The notes: generated by a model not told the origin, from the sequence alone. Positions 1 to 6,563 are shown, numbered from the stretch's first letter. The stretch: DNA of 7,900 nt from Accumulibacter sp. (GCA_031264825.1 JAISDL010000172.1:1-7900); one strand, 5' to 3'. Numbers and translations are program-made.

Positions 1-2
1 CC

Positions 3-311
3 CTGAACGACTGGTTAAACCCCTTCCTCCCGCTCAACGGCGGCATCGCGATCATCCTCCGTCTCCTGCGCCGGAGCGGCGAAACCCTGCACCAGGTTGC
101 GCACGGCGAATTATTCCAGTTGATGCCCAACGGGGTTGCGCCGCAAATGGTGCGCGTCTCGCTCGCGCCCGAACTCGTGCTCGTCCCCGAAGTCAGCGCC
201 AACAAATACGTCATCAATATACGCTTTGTTCACCCGAACAAAGAAAATCGTGCAGGCGCCCAGGAGGCGGAAGTCGAAATTCCCTTCGACGTCGCGGTAT
301 GCAAACTCTGA
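3..311 (+). CDS. C-terminal part of an unrecognised protein (5' end outside window)
   Basis: The frame is open from the first bases of the window to a TGA at 309-311, giving 102 residues, so the gene begins upstream. Codons are rich in G/C at third positions (ctc, gtc, gcc, ggc), as expected for a real gene here. The visible part starts LNDWLNPFLPLNGG, has a short hydrophobic patch (GGIAIILRLL), then alternating residues resembling beta strands (VRVSLAPELVLVPEV, YVINIRFVHP), and ends EIPFDVAVCKL. I recognise no family or motif. ATG/TTG codons near 120-125 could start a 63-residue protein, but the open frame and codon bias continue upstream of them, so I treat them as internal. The gene lies 94 bp upstream of yacG on the same strand; co-transcription is possible but not shown. 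Confidence 0.7.
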   Translation: MNDWLNPFLPLNGGIAIILRLLRRSGETLHQVAHGELFQLMPNGVAPQMVRVSLAPELVLVPEVSANKYVINIRFVHPNKENRAGAQEAEVEIPFDVAVCKL

Positions 312-405
312 TTCCTTTTCCAGTTCATTCATACCGAGAAGACGAGCCGCAGACAGTACAGGTAGTACGGCAAGGCGAGTCGACAAAGGAAGGGATGAGC
401 TGGAA

Positions 406-597
406 ATGGAATTGAAGACTGGGCGCGTGGTGCGCTGCCCACAGTGCGGCGGCGAATCGCTGTGGTCCCCCGATAACCGCTTCCGTCCCTTCTGCTCGGA
501 GCGCTGCAAACTCATCGACCTCGGCGCGTGGGCGAGCGACTCGTACCGCATTCCCGATCAGGAATCAGGTATCAGGGATCGGGAATCAGATCAGTGA
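406..597 (+). CDS. yacG: DNA gyrase inhibitor YacG (small zinc-binding protein)
   Basis: The 63-residue product has the four-cysteine zinc motif of YacG: C11-x2-C14-x15-C30-x3-C34 in the contexts CPQCGG and FCSERCKLIDLG, followed by the conserved LGAWAS..YRIP. In E. coli, YacG binds zinc and the GyrB subunit and inhibits gyrase activity; the cytosolic role here follows from family membership. The usual length is about 60-65 residues. The ATG at 406 is chosen because the domain starts right after it and AGGAAGGG lies at 387-394; the same frame is open further upstream (from 136) but reads as non-family sequence and overlaps the preceding gene. yacG often neighbours coaE; that partner is not visible here. 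Oddly, the last 13 residues (DQESGIRDRESDQ) are encoded by tandem heptamer repeats, not by family sequence. Confidence 0.93.
   Translation: MELKTGRVVRCPQCGGESLWSPDNRFRPFCSERCKLIDLGAWASDSYRIPDQESGIRDRESDQ
557..594 (+). repeat. Tandem ATC(A/G)GGN heptamer repeat forming the yacG tail
   Basis: Four consecutive 7-nt units (ATCAGGA, ATCAGGT, ATCAGGG, ATCGGGA) are followed by two shortened ATCAG units. They lie inside the 3' end of yacG and run to its TGA. Related units occur in the opposite orientation at 651-669, inside the end of hepT. Confidence 0.8.
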
Positions 598-598
598 G

Positions 599-615
599 CG
601 GCGGCTTCGCCGCCG
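599..615. other. GC hairpin between convergent yacG and hepT
   Basis: CGGCGGC and GCCGCCG form a perfect 7-bp stem around a TTC loop, starting just after the yacG stop codon and 31 bp from the hepT stop. It is well placed to mark the 3' ends of both convergent transcripts. Neither strand has a T-run after the stem, so it is not a standard intrinsic terminator. It may instead stabilise RNA ends or simply be part of the repeat element flanking it. Confidence 0.45.
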
Positions 616-645
616 GAGAAAGATCGTTGAAACACCGATCGGTTT

Positions 646-1023
646 TCATCTGATCCCCGATGCCTGATCATCGTCGGCGTCGTGGCGTATGGCGGAGAGT
701 TTTTTGAGCAATTCCGGTAGCCGAAATTGCACCGTCTCCCACACCACATCGAGGTCGATGTCGAAATAGCCGTGGGCTATGCGGTTGCGCATGCCGCGCA
801 TGTCGTGCCACGGTATTTCAGAATGATTCTGGATGAACTCGGCGTAGCGGTTCATCGCCTTCGTGGTCGCCTCGCCGATGATGATGAGATTCATGATGAC
901 GGCCTGTTGGGTGCGCTTGTCCTCGAGGAAGTCGTCCTGAGTCAAGCCTTCCACGAAGCTGCGTGCATAGGTCGCGGCTTGCCGCATATGATCGAGGTAA
1001 TCGGGCAGGCGGTTCTCGTTCAT
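646..1023 (-). CDS. hepT: HepT-like RNase toxin (HEPN / DUF86 family)
   Basis: The 125-residue product is a HEPN-fold protein of the HepT/DUF86 family, the RNase toxin of the type VII HepT-MntA toxin-antitoxin system. It carries the family signature R79-x4-H84-x-Y86 (RNRIAHGY). In characterised HepT proteins, R and H form the RNase active site and the tyrosine is AMPylated by MntA. Also typical are FLEDKRTQQAV (residues 32-42) and the IIGEATTKA helix. The ATG at 1023-1021 overlaps the mntA stop by 4 nt (ATGA), implying translational coupling. The domain ends near residue 113; the final DDDQASGIR comes from repeat sequence shared with the yacG tail. All key residues are present, so the toxin looks intact. 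Target RNA and activity cannot be read from sequence. Confidence 0.92.
   Translation of the reverse strand: MNENRLPDYLDHMRQAATYARSFVEGLTQDDFLEDKRTQQAVIMNLIIIGEATTKAMNRYAEFIQNHSEIPWHDMRGMRNRIAHGYFDIDLDVVWETVQFRLPELLKKLSAIRHDADDDQASGIR
651..669 (-). repeat. Heptamer repeat copy (inverted) forming the hepT tail
   Basis: Read on the minus strand this is ATCAGGC, ATCGGGG, ATCAG, the same heptamer family as at 557-594 but inverted relative to it. It encodes the last codons of hepT. The two arrays flank the GC hairpin at 599-615. Confidence 0.65.
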
Positions 1024-1310
1024 ACCGGTTGCGCCTCCGCGAGCACCTTGGCGCGGAACTTCGGCGGCAAATCGCCGGGCGTCAGCAAATCAACGCTGAC
1101 GCCGAGCAGCAATTTCAGTTCTTCTTGCAGGCCGCCCAAGTCAAACAGGGTCGCGCCGGGCAACGCATCGACCAAGAGATCGATGTCGCTGCCTTCCTGG
1201 TCGGTGCCGTGCAGCACCGAGCCGAAGACGCGCGGGTTCGCCGTGCGAAAGCGGCTTACCACTTCACGTACCGCGCTTCGCTTCAGGTCGAGCGCAACGG
1301 ACGGTCGCAT
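1020..1310 (-). CDS. mntA: MntA-like nucleotidyltransferase antitoxin
   Basis: The 96-residue product is a minimal nucleotidyltransferase. It has the family motif GS-x10-D-x-D: G30 S31, then D42 and D44 in SDIDLLVD, with a third acidic residue at D74 (VSVDLL). In characterised systems MntA transfers AMP to the HepT tyrosine and neutralises it. The ATG at 1310-1308 is preceded on the minus strand by AAAGGAA about 6 nt upstream, a good ribosome binding site. The stop codon overlaps the hepT start by 4 nt, with antitoxin first, as usual for this pair. The length is normal for the family. The cassette sits between a housekeeping gene and a metabolic operon without visible mobile-element genes. 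Confidence 0.93.
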   Translation of the reverse strand: MRPSVALDLKRSAVREVVSRFRTANPRVFGSVLHGTDQEGSDIDLLVDALPGATLFDLGGLQEELKLLLGVSVDLLTPGDLPPKFRAKVLAEAQPV

Positions 1311-1340
1311 GGTGATTCCTTTCTTATCGAAACAGCTTTC

Positions 1341-1346
1341 ATTTTA
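1341..1346 (-). promoter_or_regulatory. Possible -10 box for mntA-hepT
   Basis: On the minus strand this reads TAAAAT, one mismatch from TATAAT. It would place the transcript start about 24 nt before the mntA ATG. No convincing -35 box is seen (only a GAC-containing stretch at imperfect spacing), so this is tentative. Confidence 0.35.
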
Positions 1347-1411
1347 CAGCGATTTTCCCTCTGTACGTCGGGCCTGAAATCCCCGCTCACGGCATCCCGC
1401 AGAAAAAAAAT

Positions 1412-1441
1412 TTGACTTCCCTGAAAAATCGGGATTAGAAT
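1412..1441 (+). promoter_or_regulatory. Sigma70-type promoter for the mutAB-meaB transcript
   Basis: TTGACT at 1412-1417 matches the -35 consensus at five of six bases. TAGAAT at 1436-1441 matches the -10 consensus at five of six, with an 18-nt spacer. An A-rich run (AGAAAAAAAAT) just upstream could act as an UP element. The expected start is about 1448, just before the riboswitch P1 stem at 1451. The spacer contains a small dyad, TCCC...GGGA, that might be an operator or chance. Confidence 0.75.
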
Positions 1442-1450
1442 CCGCGTCAG

Positions 1451-1651
1451 TTTTTGGGTGCCTCGATTGAATCCTTGGATCGAGGTGAAACGGGAAGCCG
1501 GTGAAGCCGAGTGCAAACGCGCACTTAGAGCCATTCCGGCGCAGCCCCCGCTGCTGTAAGCCTGACGACTTCGTCAAAACGCCACTGTGCGGAATCTGCA
1601 CGGGAAGGCGACGAAGAAGGAAGAAGGCGAGCCAGAAGACCGGCCCAAAAA
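1451..1651 (+). ncRNA. Cobalamin (B12) riboswitch
   Basis: All core elements of the cobalamin riboswitch are present in order. P1 is a perfect 8-bp pairing of TTTTTGGG (1451-1458) with CCCAAAAA (1644-1651). GGGAAGCCGGTG (1492-1503) gives one side of P6; CCGGCGCAGCCCCCGCTGCTGT (from 1536) gives the other side plus the invariant CCCCGC loop that forms the kissing contact. CCACTG (1582-1587) and GGGAAGG (1602-1608) follow. The B12 box is AGCCAGAAGACCGGCC (1630-1645). Family knowledge: the RNA binds a cobalamin and usually shuts off downstream expression. The full peripheral domain and the downstream adenosylcobalamin enzyme suggest AdoCbl as ligand (inference). The P6 loop is enlarged: GGTGAA is followed by an extra hairpin (AGTGC/GCACT, near 1510-1525) before the TTCCGGC strand. 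Confidence 0.95.
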
Positions 1652-1695
1652 TGGTTTGGTGTCCCCGGGGTGGGGGAAAGCCGGCCGTCCGGTCA

Positions 1696-1721
1696 GGATG
1701 TTTTCTCGTTCATCCGTTTTT
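1696..1721 (+). terminator. Weak terminator-like hairpin after the riboswitch
   Basis: GGATG (1696-1700) can pair with CATCC (1711-1715) around a 10-nt loop, followed by G and five Ts. The 5-bp stem is weak. Its position about 45 nt after the aptamer fits an expression platform, and CCGGTC just upstream can pair with the B12-box GACCGG, offering a mutually exclusive fold. This is inference from base complementarity only. Confidence 0.25.
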
Positions 1722-1915
1722 CACGTGGCCGTGGCAACCAGCTTGTTCGGCTCCAACTCGACCGTCCCCTCCCGGGCGCCTTTTGTATTTCTGTGCTTTG
1801 AGAAGCTCCGTTCAAAGGAAGGCTCGCTCGACAGATGGCGCGTGGGGAATTTTCGTCGCTTTACGCAAGAAGCGGTTTCGACCCGGCGCGTGACGCCCAG
1901 CCCTGGAGGGATGAA

Positions 1916-1934
1916 GGCGGCTCGCCGGTTTTTT
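1916..1934 (+). terminator. Possible intrinsic terminator in the mutA leader
   Basis: GGCG (1916-1919) pairs with CGCC (1923-1926) around a GCT loop, followed after GG by six Ts (1929-1934). The stem is short but all G/C. No gene ends here, so if real it would attenuate transcription toward mutA. Confidence 0.35.
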
Positions 1935-2042
1935 GCGTCGCACTCTTCACATCATCCCCCGCCGCGCGGCCCTGCCGTGCTCTTGCCTTTCCCGATCGTT
2001 TACGCCGCCCGGAATGCCCGAGAAGAAAGGGTGTTTGTTTCA

Positions 2043-2067
2043 GGCGGTGTTTTTACGCCGCTTTTTT
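2043..2067 (+). terminator. Second possible intrinsic terminator in the mutA leader
   Basis: GGCG (2043-2046) pairs with CGCC (2056-2059) around a 9-nt loop, then GC and six Ts (2062-2067). The segment CGCCGCTTTTTTGCG at 2056-2070 differs at one base from CGCCGGTTTTTTGCG at 1923-1937, so the two sites resemble each other. The stem is weak and the long loop lowers confidence. Confidence 0.25.
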
Positions 2068-2209
2068 GCGAGACGCGGTGCTGTGCAGGCGAGAGGGTGG
2101 AACGAAACGAGAGGGGCGCGGGGGAGGCTGAATTCGCAGAGGCGGCAAGGATGAAACTCAAGACGATTTTTTGTAAAAACACGAAGAACACAGGAGGAAA
2201 GGGAAAGCG

Positions 2210-4387
2210 ATGGATGAAACGGGATTGACGGTCGATATCACGACAATCGACGCGGACAAGGGATTTTTCGACGAATTCGAGCGACCTGAAAAAGAAAAGT
2301 GGAAGGACGAAGTCGTCAAGGCGCTGAAGGGCGCGCCCTTCGATAAGGTCATGTTTACAAAGACTTATGAAAACCTGACGATCGAGCCGATTTACAACGC
2401 GGAGGACATCGAAGGCTTGCCGCACCTAAAGTCGCGGCCGGGTTTTTTGCCCTACGTCCGCAATACGAAGCCCGAAGGTTTTCTGGGCGAGCCGTGGAAG
2501 ATCGCGCAGGAACTGACGCTGGCTTTTCCTGAGAAATTCAACGAGGAGGCGCGTTACGACACTTCGCGCGGGCAAACCGGGCTGACCGTCGTTCTCGACC
2601 GGGCGACGCGGACGGGGAAGGACCCCGCCGACGCGCCCGAAGAAGACGTGGGCGGAGGAGGGCTTTCGCTTGCGACGCTCGGCGACCTGAAGCGTGCGCT
2701 CTTTGAACTCGATCTGAAAGCCTTGCACCTGCAATGCTATACGGGCGCGACCGCGTTGCCCTTGCTTGCGATGCTCGTCGCCGCGCTGAAGTCGGAGAAC
2801 AAGGAAGCCGGCAAGGACTTGGGCGGTGCGTGCTTCGGGAGCGACCCCTGGGTCGAGCTTGCGACCGAGGGCGCGCTGGAAATGTCGGCCGAAACGGCGC
2901 TCGAATGCATGTATCAGACGAGCCGTTGGGCGGTCAAGAACGCGCCGAAACTCCAGACGGTCTTTATCCAGGGGCATCCCTGGCACAACGCCGGCGCAAG
3001 CTCGACCGAAGAAGTCGCTTTCGCGCTTGCGACGGCGGCCGAATACCTGCGTGGAATGATTGAGCGCGGTCTTTCGATCATTGATGCTGCGCCGCGCATT
3101 CGCTTCGGATTTTCGCTGGGTTCGAATTTCTTCATGGAAATCGCCAAGCTGCGCGCGGCGAGAATCCTGTGGAGTCAACTCGTCGCGGCCTTCGGCGGGA
3201 ACGAAGAGTCTCAGAAAATGGCGATTCACGCGCGCACTTCGGCGCGCAACAAAACGCTCTACGACCCCTACGTCAACATGCTGCGCGTGACGAGCGAAGG
3301 CTTTTCGGGTGCGGTCGGCGGCGCCGACAGCATGCACATCGGCCCGTTCGACGAGCCGATGCGGACGCCGGACCGCTTCTCGCGGCGTATCGCGCGCAAC
3401 GTGCAGATCGTCCTTCAGGAGGAAGCGCGCTTTACGATGCCGATCGACATGGGCGGCGGCTCCTACACGATCGAGAAAATGACACACGAGTTCGCTTCTT
3501 CGGCGTGGGGAATCTTCCAGTCGATCGAAAAAGACGGCGGCATGCTCGCGGCGATCCAGTCCGGGAAGGTTCAGGCGATCACAGCGGAAACGGCGGCGAG
3601 ACGCGCGAAGAACATCGAGACGCGCCAGGACGTCATACTCGGTACGAACATGTACGCGAACCTGTCCGAAAAAAAGATCGAAGCGCCGCAGGAAGACCGG
3701 AAGCAGATCAAGAAGCTGCGCGAAGACGAAGTCACGGCGTACCGGCGGAACAATATGCTCTACTCGATGGAAGAGCAGTTCGTCGCGCTCGAAAAGAGCT
3801 TCAAGGCGCCCGACGGCGGCTGCGTCGACGCGGCGGCGGAAGCGATCGAGAAGGGTGCGTCGCTCGGCGACGTTTTCGGAGTTCTCGCCGACCTCGACAA
3901 GGATCGTCCGACGGCGAAGGCGTTGAAGATCGAGCGCTCGACCGAGGCGATGGAAGCCTTGAGAAAGCGGATGGAAGACTGGCTCGAAAAAACGGGGCAG
4001 CGCCTCCAGATTTTCCTGGCGAATATGGGGCCGATCCCGCAGCACAAGCCGCGCGCCGACTTCACGAGCGGTTTCTTCGAGGTTTCAGGATTTCAACTGC
4101 TCGGCAACACCGGCTTTGAAACGACGGACGCGGCGGCCGAAGCCGCGCTCGCGTCGGGTGCGCCGATCGTCGTGATCTGCTCGACCGACGCGACCTACCC
4201 CGACTACGTGCCGGCGCTGACGGCGCGCCTCAAGGCGGCCAAGCCCGAAACGACGGTCATCGTCGCCGGGAAGCAGCCCGCCGAAGTCGAAAAGGCTTTC
4301 AAAGACGCGGGCGTCGACGATTTCATCCACGTCCGGGCCAACTGTTACGCGCTCAACAAGACACTCCAAGAAAAGTACATGAGGTAA
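2210..4387 (+). CDS. mutA: Methylmalonyl-CoA mutase, small (beta, non-catalytic) subunit
   Basis: The 725-residue product is the small subunit of heterodimeric methylmalonyl-CoA mutase, which with MutB interconverts (R)-methylmalonyl-CoA and succinyl-CoA. It has a mutase TIM-barrel region (roughly residues 45-500; CYTGATALPLLAML at 176-189, GFSLGSNFFMEIAKLRAARILW at 300-321) and a degenerate cobalamin-binding-like C-terminal domain (about 595-725; APIVVICSTDATYPDYV). The cobalamin-ligand motif DxHxxG is absent and the active-site Tyr-His pair of MutB is not conserved at the equivalent place (QGHPWHNAGASS, 254-265), as is normal for a non-catalytic subunit. Length is slightly above family norm, with an acidic, lysine-rich start. 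The ATG at 2210 follows AGGAGG (2192-2197) by 12 nt. It is the first gene of the riboswitch-led operon; mutB starts 4 bp after its stop. Confidence 0.97.
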   Translation: MDETGLTVDITTIDADKGFFDEFERPEKEKWKDEVVKALKGAPFDKVMFTKTYENLTIEPIYNAEDIEGLPHLKSRPGFLPYVRNTKPEGFLGEPWKIAQELTLAFPEKFNEEARYDTSRGQTGLTVVLDRATRTGKDPADAPEEDVGGGGLSLATLGDLKRALFELDLKALHLQCYTGATALPLLAMLVAALKSENKEAGKDLGGACFGSDPWVELATEGALEMSAETALECMYQTSRWAVKNAPKLQTVFIQGHPWHNAGASSTEEVAFALATAAEYLRGMIERGLSIIDAAPRIRFGFSLGSNFFMEIAKLRAARILWSQLVAAFGGNEESQKMAIHARTSARNKTLYDPYVNMLRVTSEGFSGAVGGADSMHIGPFDEPMRTPDRFSRRIARNVQIVLQEEARFTMPIDMGGGSYTIEKMTHEFASSAWGIFQSIEKDGGMLAAIQSGKVQAITAETAARRAKNIETRQDVILGTNMYANLSEKKIEAPQEDRKQIKKLREDEVTAYRRNNMLYSMEEQFVALEKSFKAPDGGCVDAAAEAIEKGASLGDVFGVLADLDKDRPTAKALKIERSTEAMEALRKRMEDWLEKTGQRLQIFLANMGPIPQHKPRADFTSGFFEVSGFQLLGNTGFETTDAAAEAALASGAPIVVICSTDATYPDYVPALTARLKAAKPETTVIVAGKQPAEVEKAFKDAGVDDFIHVRANCYALNKTLQEKYMR

Positions 4388-4391
4388 CGAG

Positions 4392-6563
4392 ATGACTGTT
4401 TTTCCTGATTTTGCCGAATTGCCTTACAAGCCCGTCAAAAAAGACGTCGACCAGAAAACCTGGGAAGAGGCTTTCAAGAAAAGAAAAGGCGAATTGCCCG
4501 TCTGGATGACGAACGAACAGATTCCGGTCAAGGCGCTTTATACCGAGGACGACATGCCGGGGATCGAGCACCTCGGTTTCACCGCCGGCATCGCGCCCAA
4601 TTTGCGCGGCCCCTACCCGACGATGTACGTCCAGCGTCCGTGGACGATCCGGCAGTACGCGGGGTTTTCGACCGCCGAGGAGAGTAACGCGTTCTACCGC
4701 CGCAACCTGGCGATGGGCCAAAAGGGTCTGTCGGTCGCGTTCGACCTGGCGACGCACCGAGGCTACGACTCGGATCACCCGCGCGTCGTCGGCGACGTCG
4801 GCAAGGCGGGCGTCGCGATCGACTCGATCCTCGACGTCGAAATCCTGTTCTCCCGCATCCCGCTGAACGAAATGTCGGTGTCGATGACGATGAACGGCGC
4901 GGTTCTTCCGGTGCTCGCGTTCTACATCGTCGCGGGCCTGGAGCAGGGCGCGAAGCTCGAACAGCTCGCCGGGACGATCCAGAACGACATCCTCAAGGAG
5001 TTCATGGTTCGGAACACCTACATCTACGAGCCGAAAGGTTCGATGCGGATCATCGGTGACATCTTCGAGTACACGTCGCGCTTCATGCCGAAGTTCAACA
5101 GCATCAGTATTTCGGGCTACCACATGCAGGAAGCCGGTGCGACCGCCGACATCGAACTCGCCTACACGATCGCCGACGGGCTCGAATACGTCCGTACCGG
5201 GATCGCCGCGGGGATCGACGTCGACAAATTCGCGCCGCGCCTCTCGTTCTTCTGGGCGGAAGGGATGAACTACTTCATGGAAGTCTCGAAACTGCGCGCC
5301 GGCCGTCTGCTCTGGGCCAAGCTCTTGCGCCAGTTCAACCCGAAGAACCCCAAGTCGCTCGCGCTACGGACGCACTCGCAGACCTCCGGCTGGAGCCTGA
5401 CCGAGCAGGACCCGTACAACAATGTCGCGCGGACCTGCATCGAAGCGATGGCGGCGACGCTCGGCCACACGCAGTCGCTGCACACCAACGCGCTCGACGA
5501 AGCGATCGCGCTGCCGACGGACTTCTCCGCGCGGATCGCCCGCAACACGCAGATTTACCTGCAAAACGAAACGAGCATCTGCAAGGCGATCGACCCCTGG
5601 GGCGGCTCGTACTACGTCGAGTGGCTGACCGACCAACTGCGGAAGCGCGCGTGGAGCCACATCATCGAAGTCGAAAAACTCGGCGGGATGGCCAAGGCGA
5701 TCGAAACGGGCCTGCCGAAGATGCGGATCGAGGAAGCGGCCGCGCGCCGTCAGGCAAGGATCGACTCGAAATTCGAACCGATCATCGGCGTCAACAAATA
5801 CCGCCTCGAACAGGAAGACCCGATCGACATCCTGTCGATCGACAACACGGCGGTACGTGCCGCGCAGATCGATCGCCTGAAAAAACTGCGCAGCGAGCGC
5901 GACAACGCGCGCGTTCGGCAACTGCTCGACGCGATCACGCAAGCCGCGGAATCGCGCAAAAACGGGAATCTGCTCGAACTTTCGGTCGAAGCCGCGAAGG
6001 CGCGCGCGAGTCTCGGTGAAATCTCGGACGCGATCGAAAAAGTCTTCCCGCGCCACAAGGCCGTCATCCGCTCGATTTCGGGGATTTACAGTTCCGAATA
6101 CGCGCAGGGCGAGGAAATCGCCTCGGTTCAGAAGGCGTGCGGCGAGTTCGAAAAGAAGCACGGCCGCCGTCCGCGTCTGCTCGTCGCGAAGATCGGTCAG
6201 GACGGGCACGACCGGGGCGCCAAGGTCATCGCTACGGCCTTCTCCGACCTGGGGTTCGACGTCGACGTGAGTCCGCTCTTCATGACGCCGGAAGAAACCG
6301 CAGACATGGCGGTCGAAAACGACGTACACGTCGTCGGCTTCAGTTCGCTCGCGGCCGGACACAACACGCTCCTCCCGCAACTCGTCCAGGAACTCGCCAA
6401 ACGCGGACGCGGCGACATTCTCGCGGTCATCGGCGGTGTCATTCCCGCGCAGGACTACGACTACCTGTACGCCAACGGCGCGGCGCTGATCTTCGGGCCC
6501 GGCACCGTCATCCCGGTCGCCGCGCAGAAAGTGCTCGAAAAAATCAACGCGGTTCTCGATTAG
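4392..6563 (+). CDS. mutB: Methylmalonyl-CoA mutase, large (alpha, catalytic) subunit
   Basis: The 723-residue product is the catalytic, adenosylcobalamin-binding subunit. Y89 (RQYAGFS), R207 (FMVRN), Y243 and H244 (SGYHMQEAGAT) fall at exactly the residue numbers known for substrate-binding and catalytic residues of the Propionibacterium shermanii enzyme. RTHSQTSGWSLTEQDPYNN (326-344) is a hallmark of the TIM-barrel domain. The C-terminal B12 domain (about 592-723) has K600 and D604-G-H606-D-R-G609, where H606 is the lower-axial cobalt ligand, plus GFSSLAAGH (649-657) and the GG of VIGGVIP. Everything needed for activity is present. The ATG at 4392 is preceded by GAGG at 4381-4384, lying in the last codons of mutA, which suggests translational coupling. 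The cofactor requirement makes the upstream B12 riboswitch notable. Confidence 0.99.
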   Translation: MTVFPDFAELPYKPVKKDVDQKTWEEAFKKRKGELPVWMTNEQIPVKALYTEDDMPGIEHLGFTAGIAPNLRGPYPTMYVQRPWTIRQYAGFSTAEESNAFYRRNLAMGQKGLSVAFDLATHRGYDSDHPRVVGDVGKAGVAIDSILDVEILFSRIPLNEMSVSMTMNGAVLPVLAFYIVAGLEQGAKLEQLAGTIQNDILKEFMVRNTYIYEPKGSMRIIGDIFEYTSRFMPKFNSISISGYHMQEAGATADIELAYTIADGLEYVRTGIAAGIDVDKFAPRLSFFWAEGMNYFMEVSKLRAGRLLWAKLLRQFNPKNPKSLALRTHSQTSGWSLTEQDPYNNVARTCIEAMAATLGHTQSLHTNALDEAIALPTDFSARIARNTQIYLQNETSICKAIDPWGGSYYVEWLTDQLRKRAWSHIIEVEKLGGMAKAIETGLPKMRIEEAAARRQARIDSKFEPIIGVNKYRLEQEDPIDILSIDNTAVRAAQIDRLKKLRSERDNARVRQLLDAITQAAESRKNGNLLELSVEAAKARASLGEISDAIEKVFPRHKAVIRSISGIYSSEYAQGEEIASVQKACGEFEKKHGRRPRLLVAKIGQDGHDRGAKVIATAFSDLGFDVDVSPLFMTPEETADMAVENDVHVVGFSSLAAGHNTLLPQLVQELAKRGRGDILAVIGGVIPAQDYDYLYANGAALIFGPGTVIPVAAQKVLEKINAVLD

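Larger units (their letters stand above)
1652..2209 (+). other. Long mutA leader without a convincing gene
   Basis: These 558 nt separate the riboswitch from mutA. Open frames exist (for example 1587-2228 and 1835-2131), but their translations are low-complexity, rich in R, P and S, overlap the riboswitch or mutA start, and match no family I know, so I do not call them. No tRNA, second riboswitch core or convincing second promoter is seen. Structural candidates are CCGGTC at 1689-1694, complementary to GACCGG in the B12 box (1638-1643); a weak GGATG/CATCC hairpin followed by TTTTT (1696-1721); and two GGCG/CGCC hairpins followed by T6. The leader ends with AGGAGG (2192-2197), 12 nt before the mutA ATG. 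Confidence 0.6.

Noticed and set aside
136..405. Longer start for yacG
   Set aside because: The extra residues overlap the preceding gene in another frame and look unlike YacG; the ATG at 406 matches the family start and length.
727..1377. Plus-strand frames opposite hepT and mntA
   Set aside because: They are antisense to two genes with recognised motifs and a classic 4-nt overlap.
1587..2228. 213-codon open frame across the leader
   Set aside because: It begins inside the riboswitch aptamer and ends inside mutA. The translation is low-complexity and rich in R, P, S and G with no family resemblance. High GC explains the long open frame.
2426..4045. 539-codon minus-strand frame opposite mutA
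   Set aside because: It is antisense to a clearly identified gene, is very rich in Arg, Asp and Val, and has no recognisable domain. It is a typical shadow of GC-rich coding sequence.
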